Shown one piece after another: positions 16,899-23,075 of a DNA stretch of 36,606 nt (its first letter is position 1; each line of letters opens with the position of its first letter). Source of the stretch: a virus. The stretch is taken from positions 1 to 36,606 of IMG/VR virus record IMGVR_UViG_3300044701_001961; one strand, given 5' to 3'. Both the position numbers and the translations under genes were made by a program. Under the pieces are notes generated by a model. The model made no database searches. It was not told where the DNA came from and saw only the letters and a list, made by a program, of their open reading frames with translations.

Positions 16899-17199
16899 GG
16901 CAACCTCTACTCTGCTCTACAGTAGTTTTCATGTTCCGAATTCCTTGTGGATTGTTCGGGGTTAGCGTGTTTGCTAACTCAGGGGTTGTGGGTGGGGCGG
17001 CGTTCCTTGCAGAGTTAAAGCAATGGCAACTGCTGTGCGTTCAAGTACGCGCCCCGTAAACAAAAAGGGCCACCCAGTTTGAGCAGCCCTTTGCCCGAGC
17101 AGGAGGTGCCAACACCTCCCGTCGGGATATTTCGCCTGTGCTTTTGCTTGCGATTGACGTGATTGTGCTCAATCGCAGCATGGATGCAATACGCTATAT
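16899..17199 (-). promoter_or_regulatory. Late-operon control region between the Q-like gene and terS
   Basis: 301 bp without a supported gene. It holds an intrinsic terminator (17058-17092), a small perfect hairpin GGAGGTG-ccaa-CACCTCC (17102-17119), a hairpin GTTAGC-gtgttt-GCTAAC (about 16962-16979) and a CTACT...AGTAG inverted element just upstream of terS. In lambda-like phages the space between Q and the first late gene holds the late promoter, the Q-responsive pause and the terminator overridden by Q. I cannot identify a convincing -35/-10 pair, so the promoter itself is not placed. Confidence 0.6.
17058..17092 (-). terminator. Rho-independent terminator ahead of the late operon (tR'-like)
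   Basis: On the minus strand AAAGGGC pairs with GCCCTTT, with an inner CTC/GGG stem and an AAACT loop, and is followed by a U-rich UUGUUU stretch. Its position between the antiterminator gene and terS is that of lambda tR'. Confidence 0.8.
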
Positions 17200-17206
17200 C
17201 TAGCGT
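17191..17206. repeat. Inverted repeat ACGCTA-tatc-TAGCGT at the end of the Q-like gene
   Basis: Perfect 6-bp arms with a 4-nt centre, overlapping the stop codon of the Q-like gene (17200-17202). It could be a protein-binding site of the late promoter region. No direct evidence. Confidence 0.5.
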
Positions 17207-17571
17207 GTTCGGTTCATCAGCATCTGCCGGCCATCCCGTACTGCTTGCAAGAGGCCCGCCCTGCTGAGGCCGAGCTTGCGGCACACCCGCTCGGGGTGCG
17301 TGCCAAACACATAGAACCAGCGTAGGGAGTCGCGTTGCGCCGTCGGCAGCGCCGAGATCGCCTTCTCCACCGCCTGCGCGTCCAGACTGTCCACTGGGTC
17401 GGGCAGCACTGGGGCGTGCCACTGGCGGGCGTTGGAGCGCCCCTGCCGCCACATCGGGTGCTGGTACAGCGGCCAGCGCGGCTTGACCCAGCGTGCCCAG
17501 TTCAGCAGCCGCTCGTGGATCGGCACTTGGTGCGTCTCGACAACGAAGAAGTCAACGTAATCGCGCTTCAT
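17200..17571 (-). CDS. Q-like late antiterminator / sigma70-region-4-like regulator
   Basis: 123 aa from MKRDYVDFFVVETHQVP at 17571, coupled to the upstream gene by ATGA. The N-terminal half is Trp/Arg rich ('LLNWARWVKPRWPLYQHPMWRQGRSNARQW'). The C-terminal half, 'DAQAVEKAISALPTAQRDSLRWFYVFGTHPERVCRKLGLSRAGLLQAVRDGRQML', has the shape of a sigma region-4 helix-turn-helix, as found in Q antiterminators of the phage 82/P22 classes. It is the last gene of the leftward early operon and is followed by a terminator and terS, exactly where Q lies in lambdoid phages. The sequence assignment is by pattern; the role is strongly supported by position. Confidence 0.8.
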   Translation of the reverse strand: MKRDYVDFFVVETHQVPIHERLLNWARWVKPRWPLYQHPMWRQGRSNARQWHAPVLPDPVDSLDAQAVEKAISALPTAQRDSLRWFYVFGTHPERVCRKLGLSRAGLLQAVRDGRQMLMNRTR

Positions 17572-17831
17572 GCACTCTCCAACAGCCGTTTGATCGTGAC
17601 GTTCAGGGCACCCAGCTCGTCCATCTTGCGGATGGCCCAAGCCCGTTTCTGTCCGTGCCAACCCATCAGAGGCCCACGGTGGCAGTCCACACAGAGCGCC
17701 ACAGCGGTGTACTGACTGCCCTGCTGGATGTGGTGCGCCTCGCTGGGCGGGGCAGCGTCACACACGGCACAGGCCAGGCTCTTGACGCGCTCCAAGTGCT
17801 TGCGCTCTCTAGGCGTGAGCTTGTTCAGCAT
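17568..17831 (-). CDS. HNH/Ref-like zinc nuclease (recombination accessory)
   Basis: 87 aa from MLNKLTPRERKHLERVKSL at 17831. The motif 'CAVCDAAPPSEAHHIQQGSQYTAVALCVDCHRGPLMGWHG' contains CxxC, AHHI and CxxCH. This is the arrangement of the DUF968/Ref family, RecA-dependent HNH nucleases of phage P1 and relatives found beside NinB. The start overlaps ninB by 23 nt and the end overlaps the Q-like gene, so it is part of a tight nin-like cluster. Nuclease activity is inferred from the conserved Cys/His set. Confidence 0.85.
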   Translation of the reverse strand: MLNKLTPRERKHLERVKSLACAVCDAAPPSEAHHIQQGSQYTAVALCVDCHRGPLMGWHGQKRAWAIRKMDELGALNVTIKRLLESA

Positions 17832-18216
17832 CGGCAAACTCCACGCCCTGCTCGGCCCCAAACGCCTCGATCAGCGCCATCAGGTCGCTCATCTCGCTGG
17901 AGGTCATCTTGCTGGTGCTGGTGCCCAACACCACAAACCCACCATCGAGCCCCGGCACCGCCCGCTGGCGCTTGAGGCTCGCCGAGAAGATGTGCTTCCA
18001 ATCCTCCGCGCTGAGTCGCTGGCCGTGCCACTCCACCTGGTCGGCGATCTCGTGCAGCATCGCCCAGAGTCGGCGGTTTTGCTCGCTGGTGCGCTTTTCC
18101 TCACGCAACTCCACCACCATGCGCCGGCCGGCCATCAGGTGGCTCTTCAGCAGCGGCCACAGTTGCTCGCGGATGGCGGTGTGCGCCTGCACGGGTTCGA
18201 TGCAGCGGATCAGCAT
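17809..18216 (-). CDS. ninB: NinB family recombination protein
   Basis: 135 aa from MLIRCIEPVQAHTAIREQLW at 18216. The central motif 'VVELREEKRTSEQNRRLWAMLHEIADQVEWHGQRLSAEDWKHIF' is the signature of NinB (Orf of lambda), a single-strand-DNA and SSB-binding recombination mediator. The C-terminal 'VPGLDGGFVVLGTSTSKMTSSEMSDLMALIEAFGAEQGVEF' is also typical. The length equals that of usual NinB proteins. It is flanked by a resolvase-like and a Ref-like gene with short overlaps. Confidence 0.95.
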   Translation of the reverse strand: MLIRCIEPVQAHTAIREQLWPLLKSHLMAGRRMVVELREEKRTSEQNRRLWAMLHEIADQVEWHGQRLSAEDWKHIFSASLKRQRAVPGLDGGFVVLGTSTSKMTSSEMSDLMALIEAFGAEQGVEFADAEQAHA

Positions 18217-18599
18217 GCGTCCCTCGCCACCGCCGCCCAGGCATGCACCGAGCCCTCGGCTGTCCACTGGTAGTCGTGCCACATCTCGGCGCTTTGCACC
18301 GTCAGATGCACCGACACCGGCCACACCGCACGCCACTCATCGCGGTCAAGCCGGTAGATCAGCACGGGAATCGCCCCACTGGCCTGAGCGACGGCTTGCG
18401 CCCACCATTTCTGGATGTCGCCGCGGGTGGCCTTGGCGTAGCGCTTGATCTCCACGCTCCAGCCCGGCACGCCGAGCAGGTCGGAGTCGCCGTCATGCTG
18501 ACGCACCCGGCGCTTCACTTCCCAGCCCGTCAGGTCGCGGATCAGCGACGCTGCCTCGCGCTCGCCTGCCTTGCCCTTCTGTCTGCTCATCAGCCCCAC
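18210..18599 (-). CDS. Holliday-junction-resolvase-like nuclease
   Basis: 129 aa. A GTG start at 18599 is favoured because GGGAG lies 7 nt upstream; the ATG at 18590 is too distant. The motif 'RQKGKAGEREAASLIRDLTGWEVKRRVRQHDGDSDLLGVPGWSVEIKRYAKA' has the E...D...ExK arrangement of the PD-(D/E)xK fold: Glu in GERE, Asp in DSDLLG and 'VEIKR'. This is as in archaeal-type Hjr and phage resolvase-like proteins. It probably processes recombination or replication intermediates with NinB and the Ref-like protein. Confidence 0.85.
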   Translation of the reverse strand: MGLMSRQKGKAGEREAASLIRDLTGWEVKRRVRQHDGDSDLLGVPGWSVEIKRYAKATRGDIQKWWAQAVAQASGAIPVLIYRLDRDEWRAVWPVSVHLTVQSAEMWHDYQWTAEGSVHAWAAVARDAC

Positions 18600-18744
18600 G
18601 CTGCATCTCCCTTACCAGTGCGTCTTTGATGCCTGCAAACCCGGCTTCGCTGTCCAACTCCTTGGCGCGGTGCCAGGCGTGGGCCTTTGCGCCGGGGTTG
18701 CGGGCCATCCAGATGAGGTGTGCCAGTTCCACATCGAACGTCAA
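18493..18744 (-). CDS. Hypothetical protein overlapping the resolvase-like gene by 107 bp
   Basis: 83 aa, MTFDVELAHLIWMARNPGAKAHAWHRAKELDS. The ATG overlaps the stop of the preceding gene as ATGA, which supports real translation. The first 50 residues look like a small conserved phage protein ('LIWMARNPGAKAHAWHRAKEL'). The last 30 are Gly/Arg/Asp low complexity and lie in the overlap with the next gene. Either the long overlap is genuine or a small indel has extended the C-terminus. Function unknown. Confidence 0.7.
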   Translation of the reverse strand: MTFDVELAHLIWMARNPGAKAHAWHRAKELDSEAGFAGIKDALVREMQRGADEQTEGQGRRARGSVADPRPDGLGSEAPGASA

Positions 18745-19196
18745 AGCTCCACCACTTCAGGCGCTTTAGAGCGGAGGCGGTTGGCCGTGTCGCGGATCGC
18801 CGCCTCGTACTGGCTGCGGCTGACCGACTGGCGCTGCAGGTCGTGGAAGGCGTACAGGTCGCGCAGTGCCTGCAGGCCCGGCCCGGTCAGGCCCATCTTT
18901 TTCGTGCGTTCGTAACGCTGCTGCGCGTCGATCAGCGCCGCCTGGGCCTTGGCGCACGCCTCCAGCGCCTCCGGGCCGATGCCACGGCGGGCCATCGTCT
19001 CGGTCAGGTTGAGCATGTTGCTGATGTCGCGCCACTCTTGGATGCGGGCGCGGCCGTGGGCAAACGCATCAATGGCGGCCAGCTCCAGCAGGCGCAGCCG
19101 CTCCAGGTACTGCTCGGGCGTGTAGGACGCCCCCTCCATCGCGTGCTGGATCGGGTTGACCAGCGCCCAGACGCGGCGCTTGCATTGCTTTCTCAT
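18741..19196 (-). CDS. Conserved early-operon protein (151 aa)
   Basis: 151 aa, helical, MRKQCKRRVWALVNPIQHAMEGA. The motif 'RRVWALVNPIQHAMEGASYTPEQYLERLRLLELAAIDAFAHGRARIQEWRDISNMLNLTETMARRGIGPEAL' is found in small phage proteins encoded next to replication helicases. It is coupled to the helicase by ATGA and to the next gene. Function is unknown; the operon position suggests a replication accessory. Confidence 0.85.
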   Translation of the reverse strand: MRKQCKRRVWALVNPIQHAMEGASYTPEQYLERLRLLELAAIDAFAHGRARIQEWRDISNMLNLTETMARRGIGPEALEACAKAQAALIDAQQRYERTKKMGLTGPGLQALRDLYAFHDLQRQSVSRSQYEAAIRDTANRLRSKAPEVVEL

Positions 19197-20110
19197 TCAA
19201 AGCCCCTTGAGTGGTCGTGCGGAAACTTCGAGAAACTCATCGCCATGTCTCGCGGATGCGCGATGTACTGCGTGCTGCGGTGGTGGAACCACAGGCTGAC
19301 CTTTCCCTCCCAGCCAAGGTGGCGGTTCTTGTCCACGATCAGCAGCGCATCCGGCTCCATCTCGTGCACGTCCTTGCCCGCCGCCTGCATGTCCTCTTTT
19401 TTCTTGTTGCGCCACACGATCAGCAGGTTGTCCACCAAATTCACGATGGAGCCCGCGCCGAGGGTGTCCATCTTTCGCGGAGGCGCAAACTCGTCGGCGG
19501 TCTTGCGGGCGTGGTGCACGAGGTGGATGTGGATTTCCTCGTCCTTGGCAACCGAGGTGAGGTTGTCCACAAACGCCTTCTGGCCCTCGTAGTCCTCGTC
19601 CGACTTCACGCACTTGATGAGGTTGTCCACGATGAAGTGCTTGACGCCCAACTCCCGAGCGCAGTAGCGGATGGCCCCGATCAGCGTCACACTGTCGGCG
19701 TTGCCGAGCTGGTCGTACAGCCACAGCTTGCCGTCGCTCCACTCGATAAAGCTCTTGGCCTCGTCCAGCGTCGGGTGACGGCTGTCCAGAAACTGAGCCG
19801 ACAGACGCTCGATGGTCTTGTGCGGGCGCATCTCAAAGCTGGCGATGCACACCTTCTCGCCCTGCGTCGCAAACGACAGCGCACATTGCCCCAGCAGCAG
19901 CGACTTGCCGTGGCCGTTGGTGCCCACCCACAGCGACACCTCGCCAGGACTAAACGCCACCCGGTCGCCGACCTTGGCCCACGGCAGGCGTATGCCGGTG
20001 ATGGTGGGCGTCTTGCCCATCACCCGGTCAAAGTACAGGTCTTGCCACGCCTGCAGAGGACGCACCTTGTGCTTGGCGTCCGTCTCGACGAGGTAAGCCG
20101 AGAAATCCAT
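19193..20110 (-). CDS. Replicative DNA helicase, DnaB / T7 gp4 helicase-domain type
   Basis: 305 aa from MDFSAYLVETDAKH at 20110. Walker A GTNGHGKS is at residues 63-70, the conserved Glu of motif H1a is in 'SFEM' (residue 93), and Walker B HFIVDN is at 158-163. Further on, 'HIHLVHHARK' and the final 'IVDKNRHLGWEGKVSLWFH' match RecA-core motifs of hexameric helicases. There is no primase domain. The start is uncertain: no good binding site precedes the ATG, and GTG (20131) or TTG codons just upstream, overlapping the previous stop, are alternatives. It probably works with the DUF1376 initiator to load at the origin. Confidence 0.92.
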   Translation of the reverse strand: MDFSAYLVETDAKHKVRPLQAWQDLYFDRVMGKTPTITGIRLPWAKVGDRVAFSPGEVSLWVGTNGHGKSLLLGQCALSFATQGEKVCIASFEMRPHKTIERLSAQFLDSRHPTLDEAKSFIEWSDGKLWLYDQLGNADSVTLIGAIRYCARELGVKHFIVDNLIKCVKSDEDYEGQKAFVDNLTSVAKDEEIHIHLVHHARKTADEFAPPRKMDTLGAGSIVNLVDNLLIVWRNKKKEDMQAAGKDVHEMEPDALLIVDKNRHLGWEGKVSLWFHHRSTQYIAHPRDMAMSFSKFPHDHSRGFE

Positions 20111-20121
20111 CGAAGCGTCAA

Positions 20122-20469
20122 TCAACTGCACATGACCCCCAAGGTGTCGGTGAAGATGTCGGGTGTTTTCCAAGAGTCGCCCACAAAGGTGGCCGTCAGG
20201 ACACGGCAGGCGACGGGTTTGAATTGCTCAGCAACAGCAAGCACTCGGGCGTGGTTGCGGCCTTCAACCTTGACGGTCAACTGCCAAGCAAAACGCACGT
20301 CCAGCGTCGGCAGGTGATCCTTCGGCTCGACCACCACATGGGCGTGCTCGCCGTAGTGCATCCAGTCGCGGTTCCAGCGGCATCCCCGGTCGGTGTCCAC
20401 ATAGACGATGCCGTCACGCGGCACTTGACCCAGCAAGCGCAATTCCTTGAGGATTTCGGCTCCCTTCAC
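20122..20469 (-). CDS. Conserved early protein of unknown function (115 aa)
   Basis: GTG start at 20469, chosen because GGGGG lies 7 nt upstream; the longer frame to 20595 would run into the divergent gene. The sequence 'ILKELRLLGQVPRDGIVYVDTDRGCRWNRDWMHYGEHAHVVVEPKDHLPTLDVRFAWQLTVKVEGRNH' is a compact alpha/beta protein with several Trp/His/Asp but no known catalytic motif. It lies directly before the helicase in the leftward early operon. Its start is only 12 nt from the start of a plus-strand gene facing away. Confidence 0.75.
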   Translation of the reverse strand: MKGAEILKELRLLGQVPRDGIVYVDTDRGCRWNRDWMHYGEHAHVVVEPKDHLPTLDVRFAWQLTVKVEGRNHARVLAVAEQFKPVACRVLTATFVGDSWKTPDIFTDTLGVMCS

Positions 20470-20481
20470 AGCGGAGCCCCC

Positions 20482-20700
20482 ATGAACGACGTAACCACCC
20501 TGGCCGCGCTGGCCTTGGCTAACCAAGCCCTGCTCATCAAGCTGATTGCCGTGCTCAAAGCCGATGGCGTCATTTCTCAAACTCAGGTCGCACAAGCACT
20601 TGAGCGCGCATACGCCGTGCTTGAAGAAGGAGGCGACACCGTTGGCCTGCGTGCCAGGGTGTTACTGGAATCGGCTGCTCAGGGGTTTGAGGTTGGATGA
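20482..20700 (+). CDS. Plus-strand helical protein inside the minus-strand early operon (72 aa)
   Basis: 72 aa, MNDVTTLAALALANQALLIKL, with GCGGAG 5-6 nt before the ATG. Codon use is GC3-rich like real genes here. The protein is helical with regular Leu/Ala spacing ('LLIKLIAVLKADGVISQTQVAQALERAYAVLEEGGDTVGLRARVLLE'), similar to small proteobacterial proteins annotated as hypothetical. It is transcribed against the operon from the cro promoter, and its promoter is not obvious. It overlaps a weaker minus-strand frame at 20570-20770. Confidence 0.6.
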   Translation: MNDVTTLAALALANQALLIKLIAVLKADGVISQTQVAQALERAYAVLEEGGDTVGLRARVLLESAAQGFEVG

Positions 20701-20770
20701 GGCTGTCGTTCAGCATCGCTTTAACGGCCCTCAGATGTTCGTTTCCGGCGTCGTAAGGGCGCTGGGTCAT
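20570..20770 (-). CDS. Possible small protein after the DUF1376 gene (66 aa)
   Basis: 66 aa, MTQRPYDAGNEHLRAVKAML. Its ATG overlaps the DUF1376 stop as ATGA, the normal coupling in this operon, and the first half reads like a real protein. The second half (Arg/Gln rich) is antisense to the plus-strand gene at 20482-20700 and looks like a shadow. Either only the N-terminal part is genuine (frame since altered) or the frame is fortuitous. Confidence 0.4.
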   Translation of the reverse strand: MTQRPYDAGNEHLRAVKAMLNDSLIQPQTPEQPIPVTPWHAGQRCRLLLQARRMRAQVLVRPEFEK

Positions 20771-21501
20771 AGCGCCCCCGAAAAAACGCTCTGAGAGGCC
20801 ATAGACCCGCTTGCTTTCGATGCTGAAACCCAGTCAGCCTTGAAGCCCTGCCAGCCACGGGCGCAGCACTCGCTCAGGGCGTCCTCTAGGCTCAGGCTGG
20901 CCTTGCTGGCTTCACGGCGTATGCCGTCCAGTGCCGCCACCGAGAGCGGTGACTTCTTCGCCTTCCTGATGGCGATGAACCCATCCCACGTTGCCTCGCT
21001 GACATCCGAAGGACGTTCAATACCGCGCTTGCGCGGGGACTGCGCAGCAGTCTGTATTTCTTTATTTGGTGTTGGTGTTGGTGTTGGTGTTGGGGGCATT
21101 GCATCGGCATGTGCTTTTAATGCCGTGGCATGCGCGTCTTGATGCCGTGGCATTGCCGCTGCATTGCCATCGGTTGGTGCTGCGGCATGCCAGCGCTTGT
21201 TAGCCTTCTCGCGCTGCTTGTCTTGACGCTCCCGCATGCGCAAGATTTCGTCGTCGCACCGGGCATGACGCCACCCCTCGTCGGTGCGCGTGAAGAACTC
21301 GCCGAGCACCACGCGTACCGCCTCTCGCTGGACATCCGTGGTCGCTACAACCAAACGAAACACCATGCGCTCGTCCAGAGGGATCGGTGCTTCGCTGAGG
21401 TAGTACACGTCCAGCAGCATTCGGTACGCAGCGTTCTCGTCCCAGCTCAGATGCCGAGTCGCCGATGCGTAGTCGCCGATGTGGAAGGGGTAGTAATTCA
21501 T
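20767..21501 (-). CDS. Replication initiation protein, DUF1376 family
   Basis: 244 aa from MNYYPFHIGDYASATRHLSW at 21501; a TTG four codons upstream overlaps the previous stop and is an alternative. The N-terminal 'YYPFHIGDYASATRHLSWDENAAYRMLLDVYYLSEAPIPLD' is the defining DUF1376 motif, a winged-helix domain of phage and prophage replication initiators that occupies the place of lambda O. The middle is a linker with 'PTPTPTPTPN' repeats. The C-terminal 80 residues (DVSEATWDGFIAIRKAKKSPLSVAALDGIRREA) form the helicase-loader-like end. The origin is probably in or near this gene but no iterons stand out. Confidence 0.9.
   Translation of the reverse strand: MNYYPFHIGDYASATRHLSWDENAAYRMLLDVYYLSEAPIPLDERMVFRLVVATTDVQREAVRVVLGEFFTRTDEGWRHARCDDEILRMRERQDKQREKANKRWHAAAPTDGNAAAMPRHQDAHATALKAHADAMPPTPTPTPTPNKEIQTAAQSPRKRGIERPSDVSEATWDGFIAIRKAKKSPLSVAALDGIRREASKASLSLEDALSECCARGWQGFKADWVSASKASGSMASQSVFSGAL
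21061..21094 (+). repeat. Short hexamer tandem repeat (ggtgtt)n in the DUF1376 gene
   Basis: About four to five copies of 'ggtgtt' encode the Thr-Pro linker of the initiator on the opposite strand. It is a simple repeat prone to slippage in whole codon pairs. Confidence 0.75.
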
Positions 21502-21509
21502 GAGCGCAC

Positions 21510-21731
21510 TCAACCTTCCCTGCCGCTTCCGTCTGCATCCGGCATCAGCGGATTGCCGCGCAGCACACGAGCAATCAAACTGGCCTCATGCAACACGTTC
21601 TTGACGTTTTCTTCCAGTACGCTGACCACATAGGAATGCCGATCCAGCCCCTTGGCGAGGGCGATGGCATCAAGCGCGGTCGCCAAATCAGCGGCAACAA
21701 GGCCGCGCAGCTCGGTCTTGTCAGTAGCCAT
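21510..21731 (-). CDS. Small early protein, possibly ribbon-helix-helix type (73 aa)
   Basis: 73 aa, MATDKTELRGLVAADLATALDAIALAKGLDRHSYVVSVLEENV. A short beta-like start followed by 'LATALDAIALAKGLDRHSYVVSVLEENV' has the spacing of an Arc/CopG-like domain. It is the second gene after the cro promoter, where lambda phages encode CII. A regulatory role is therefore plausible but unproven. Confidence 0.75.
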   Translation of the reverse strand: MATDKTELRGLVAADLATALDAIALAKGLDRHSYVVSVLEENVKNVLHEASLIARVLRGNPLMPDADGSGREG

Positions 21732-21732
21732 A

Positions 21733-21936
21733 TCAGTTCGGTTCGGTGGTTGCCTGCTTCTCCAGCCCTAGCTCTGCGGAGAACCGCTTGCGGGCCAGCG
21801 CTGCCACCACGCGATCCGCAATGCGGTCGGGCAGCACATCGGGCCAGTTAGATACCGCCTGGTAGGTGACGCCAATCTCCTTGGCTGCGGCGGCGACGGT
21901 GCCGCCAAGGAGTTCAATGGCTTTCGTCTTGAGCAT
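21733..21936 (-). CDS. cro: Cro-like repressor (YdaS/Cro helix-turn-helix)
   Basis: 67 aa, MLKTKAIELLGGTVAAAAKEIGVTYQAVSNWPDVLPDRIADRVVAALARKRF. The helix-turn-helix is visible as 'TVAAAAKEIGVTYQAVSNW', residues about 13-31. It is divergent from cI and starts exactly where its promoter predicts transcription to start, 7 nt after the -10 box, with no ribosome binding site, so a leaderless mRNA is expected. It should compete with CI for the operators at 21944-22015. Confidence 0.9.
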   Translation of the reverse strand: MLKTKAIELLGGTVAAAAKEIGVTYQAVSNWPDVLPDRIADRVVAALARKRFSAELGLEKQATTEPN

Positions 21937-21942
21937 GCTCTT

Positions 21943-22015
21943 ATTGAACCACGGTTCAAGTCTTGAGTCAACTGATGTTCAAGACTTTTCTGCTACCGTC
22001 TCAACGATGGTTGAA
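21943..22015. promoter_or_regulatory. cI/cro switch: leftward (PR-like) promoter and three operators
   Basis: The minus-strand promoter has -35 TTGACT (complement 21966-21971), a 17-bp spacer and -10 TTCAAT (complement 21943-21948). Operator 1 (21944-21959) is TTGAACC-AC-GGTTCAA with perfect 7-bp arms and covers the -10. Operator 2 (21967-21982, minus-strand reading TTGAAC....GTTGAC) covers the -35. A weaker site at 22000-22015 (11 of 16 matches) covers the cI start codon. Operators 1 and 2 are 23 bp apart. A plus-strand extended -10 TGC-TACCGT (21991-21999) ends 8 nt before the cI ATG and is the best candidate for the cI promoter. Confidence 0.85.
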
Positions 22016-22666
22016 TACTGGGATCGCCTACGACCCCTGATGGAAGCGCGCGGCTTAGACAAGGCCGGACTGGCGCGCCTGATCGGCGTCAGCTACCAAG
22101 CGGTGGACAAGGTGTCTAAGGGCGGGGCTTTTGGCTCAGCCAACAACATCAAGGCGGCGGCGGCGCTTGGGGTCACGCCGACCTGGCTGGCCACCGGCTA
22201 CGGCGACAAGCACCCTCCCTTCTCTGCCCAGTCAAACGTCGAACCCGCCCCTGACGTTGTAAGCAAAAAGGTCGTGCCCGTTGTAGGGGAAGTTAAAGGT
22301 GGGGAAGATGGGTTCTTGGACGAACTGCAGTACCCCGTTGGCCACGGCATTGGCACCGTGGAATTCCCCACCAGAGACCCCCAGGCTTACGCCCTGCGGG
22401 TGCGTGGGGATTCGATGCACCCGCGCTACCGCACCGGGGAGTTCATCGTCGTCTCGCCGAGCATCGAGCCGCAGCCTGGCGACGATGTGGTGGTCGCCCT
22501 ACGGGACGGCCGCAAGCTCCTGAAGGAGCTGAACTGGCTGCGCGACGGCGACGTGCAACTGCTCAGCGTCAACAGCGACTTTGCACCCCTGACGGTGGCC
22601 TCGGCCGAGGTGGAATCCATGCACCTCGTGGAAGGCCGCGTCCGCAGGGCCGTCTTTCGACCATGA
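22007..22666 (+). CDS. cI: CI-like repressor, HTH plus S24 peptidase-like domain
   Basis: 219 aa from MVEYWDRLRPLMEARGLDK at 22007. The N-terminal helix-turn-helix is about residues 14-38 ('LDKAGLARLIGVSYQAVDKVSKGG'). The C-terminal S24 domain has Ser136 in GDSM and Lys173 in RKLLKEL, 37 residues apart as in LexA (Ser119/Lys156). The hinge reads VPVVGEVKGGEDG, so the Ala-Gly cleavage pair expected about 35 residues before the Ser appears as Lys-Gly-Gly. No ribosome binding site precedes the ATG; a leaderless transcript is likely. It represses both early promoters. Confidence 0.95.
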   Translation: MVEYWDRLRPLMEARGLDKAGLARLIGVSYQAVDKVSKGGAFGSANNIKAAAALGVTPTWLATGYGDKHPPFSAQSNVEPAPDVVSKKVVPVVGEVKGGEDGFLDELQYPVGHGIGTVEFPTRDPQAYALRVRGDSMHPRYRTGEFIVVSPSIEPQPGDDVVVALRDGRKLLKELNWLRDGDVQLLSVNSDFAPLTVASAEVESMHLVEGRVRRAVFRP

Positions 22667-22691
22667 GCACAGCATGAATTTTAGGAATGGC

Positions 22692-22880
22692 ATGACCCGT
22701 CTTGCACGAGCCTTTCTGGGTCTCGTGTGGGTTATCTGGCTCGTTGTGGCAGTTACTGATAGCAATGCCGCAAAGGCGGGCGAGCAACTGTTTTACATGC
22801 TGCTCTTCACGGCCGGATACATGGTGTCCTGCAAAGCCATTGCATGGGTCTACAACGGATTTTTCCCCAAGCAGGAATGA
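22692..22880 (+). CDS. Small two-helix membrane protein downstream of cI
   Basis: 62 aa from MTRLARAFLGLVWVIWLVV at 22692, which has AGGA 6 nt upstream; an in-frame ATG at 22674 lacks a good site. Two hydrophobic segments are visible: residues about 7-22 ('AFLGLVWVIWLVVAV') and about 35-52 ('LFYMLLFTAGYMVSCKAIAWV'). It is the second gene of the cI transcript and ends before a strong terminator, so it would be made in the lysogen. Membrane proteins in this place often affect superinfection. That role is only inferred. Confidence 0.75.
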   Translation: MTRLARAFLGLVWVIWLVVAVTDSNAAKAGEQLFYMLLFTAGYMVSCKAIAWVYNGFFPKQE

Positions 22881-22967
22881 GACCTGCTCTGCGCTAACAC
22901 CCTGCTCCAGCGTGGCGCAGCTTTAGCAGCGCTTAAATTGGTCTAGCAGCACTGGCCCCCACCGTAC

Positions 22968-22993
22968 AGCCCGCCCAGCGCGGGCTTTTTTTT
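22968..22993 (+). terminator. Rho-independent terminator of the cI operon
   Basis: AGCCCGC-ccagc-GCGGGCT stem followed by an unbroken run of eight T. It isolates lysogenic transcription from the rightward early operon. Confidence 0.95.
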
Positions 22994-23018
22994 CGTCCCT
23001 ACTTGTGAAGAAACGGCA

Positions 23019-23036
23019 GCGTGAGTTTCCTCACGC
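23019..23036. repeat. Perfect inverted repeat GCGTGAG-tttc-CTCACGC
   Basis: 7-bp arms with a 4-nt loop, 40 bp upstream of the first operator of the rightward early promoter. There is no U-run of terminator quality. It may be a second terminator, a binding site or a barrier element. Confidence 0.6.
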
Positions 23037-23075
23037 CGGTTTGGTAGGGGTTTTCCCTTATTTTGAACTTATTTG

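Larger units (their letters stand above)
22881..23075. other. Non-coding stretch between the cI operon and the rightward early promoter
   Basis: No supported gene. It contains a strong plus-strand terminator (22968-22993) and a perfect hairpin (23019-23036). A lone TTGAAC half-site is at 23063-23068. Confidence 0.7.
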
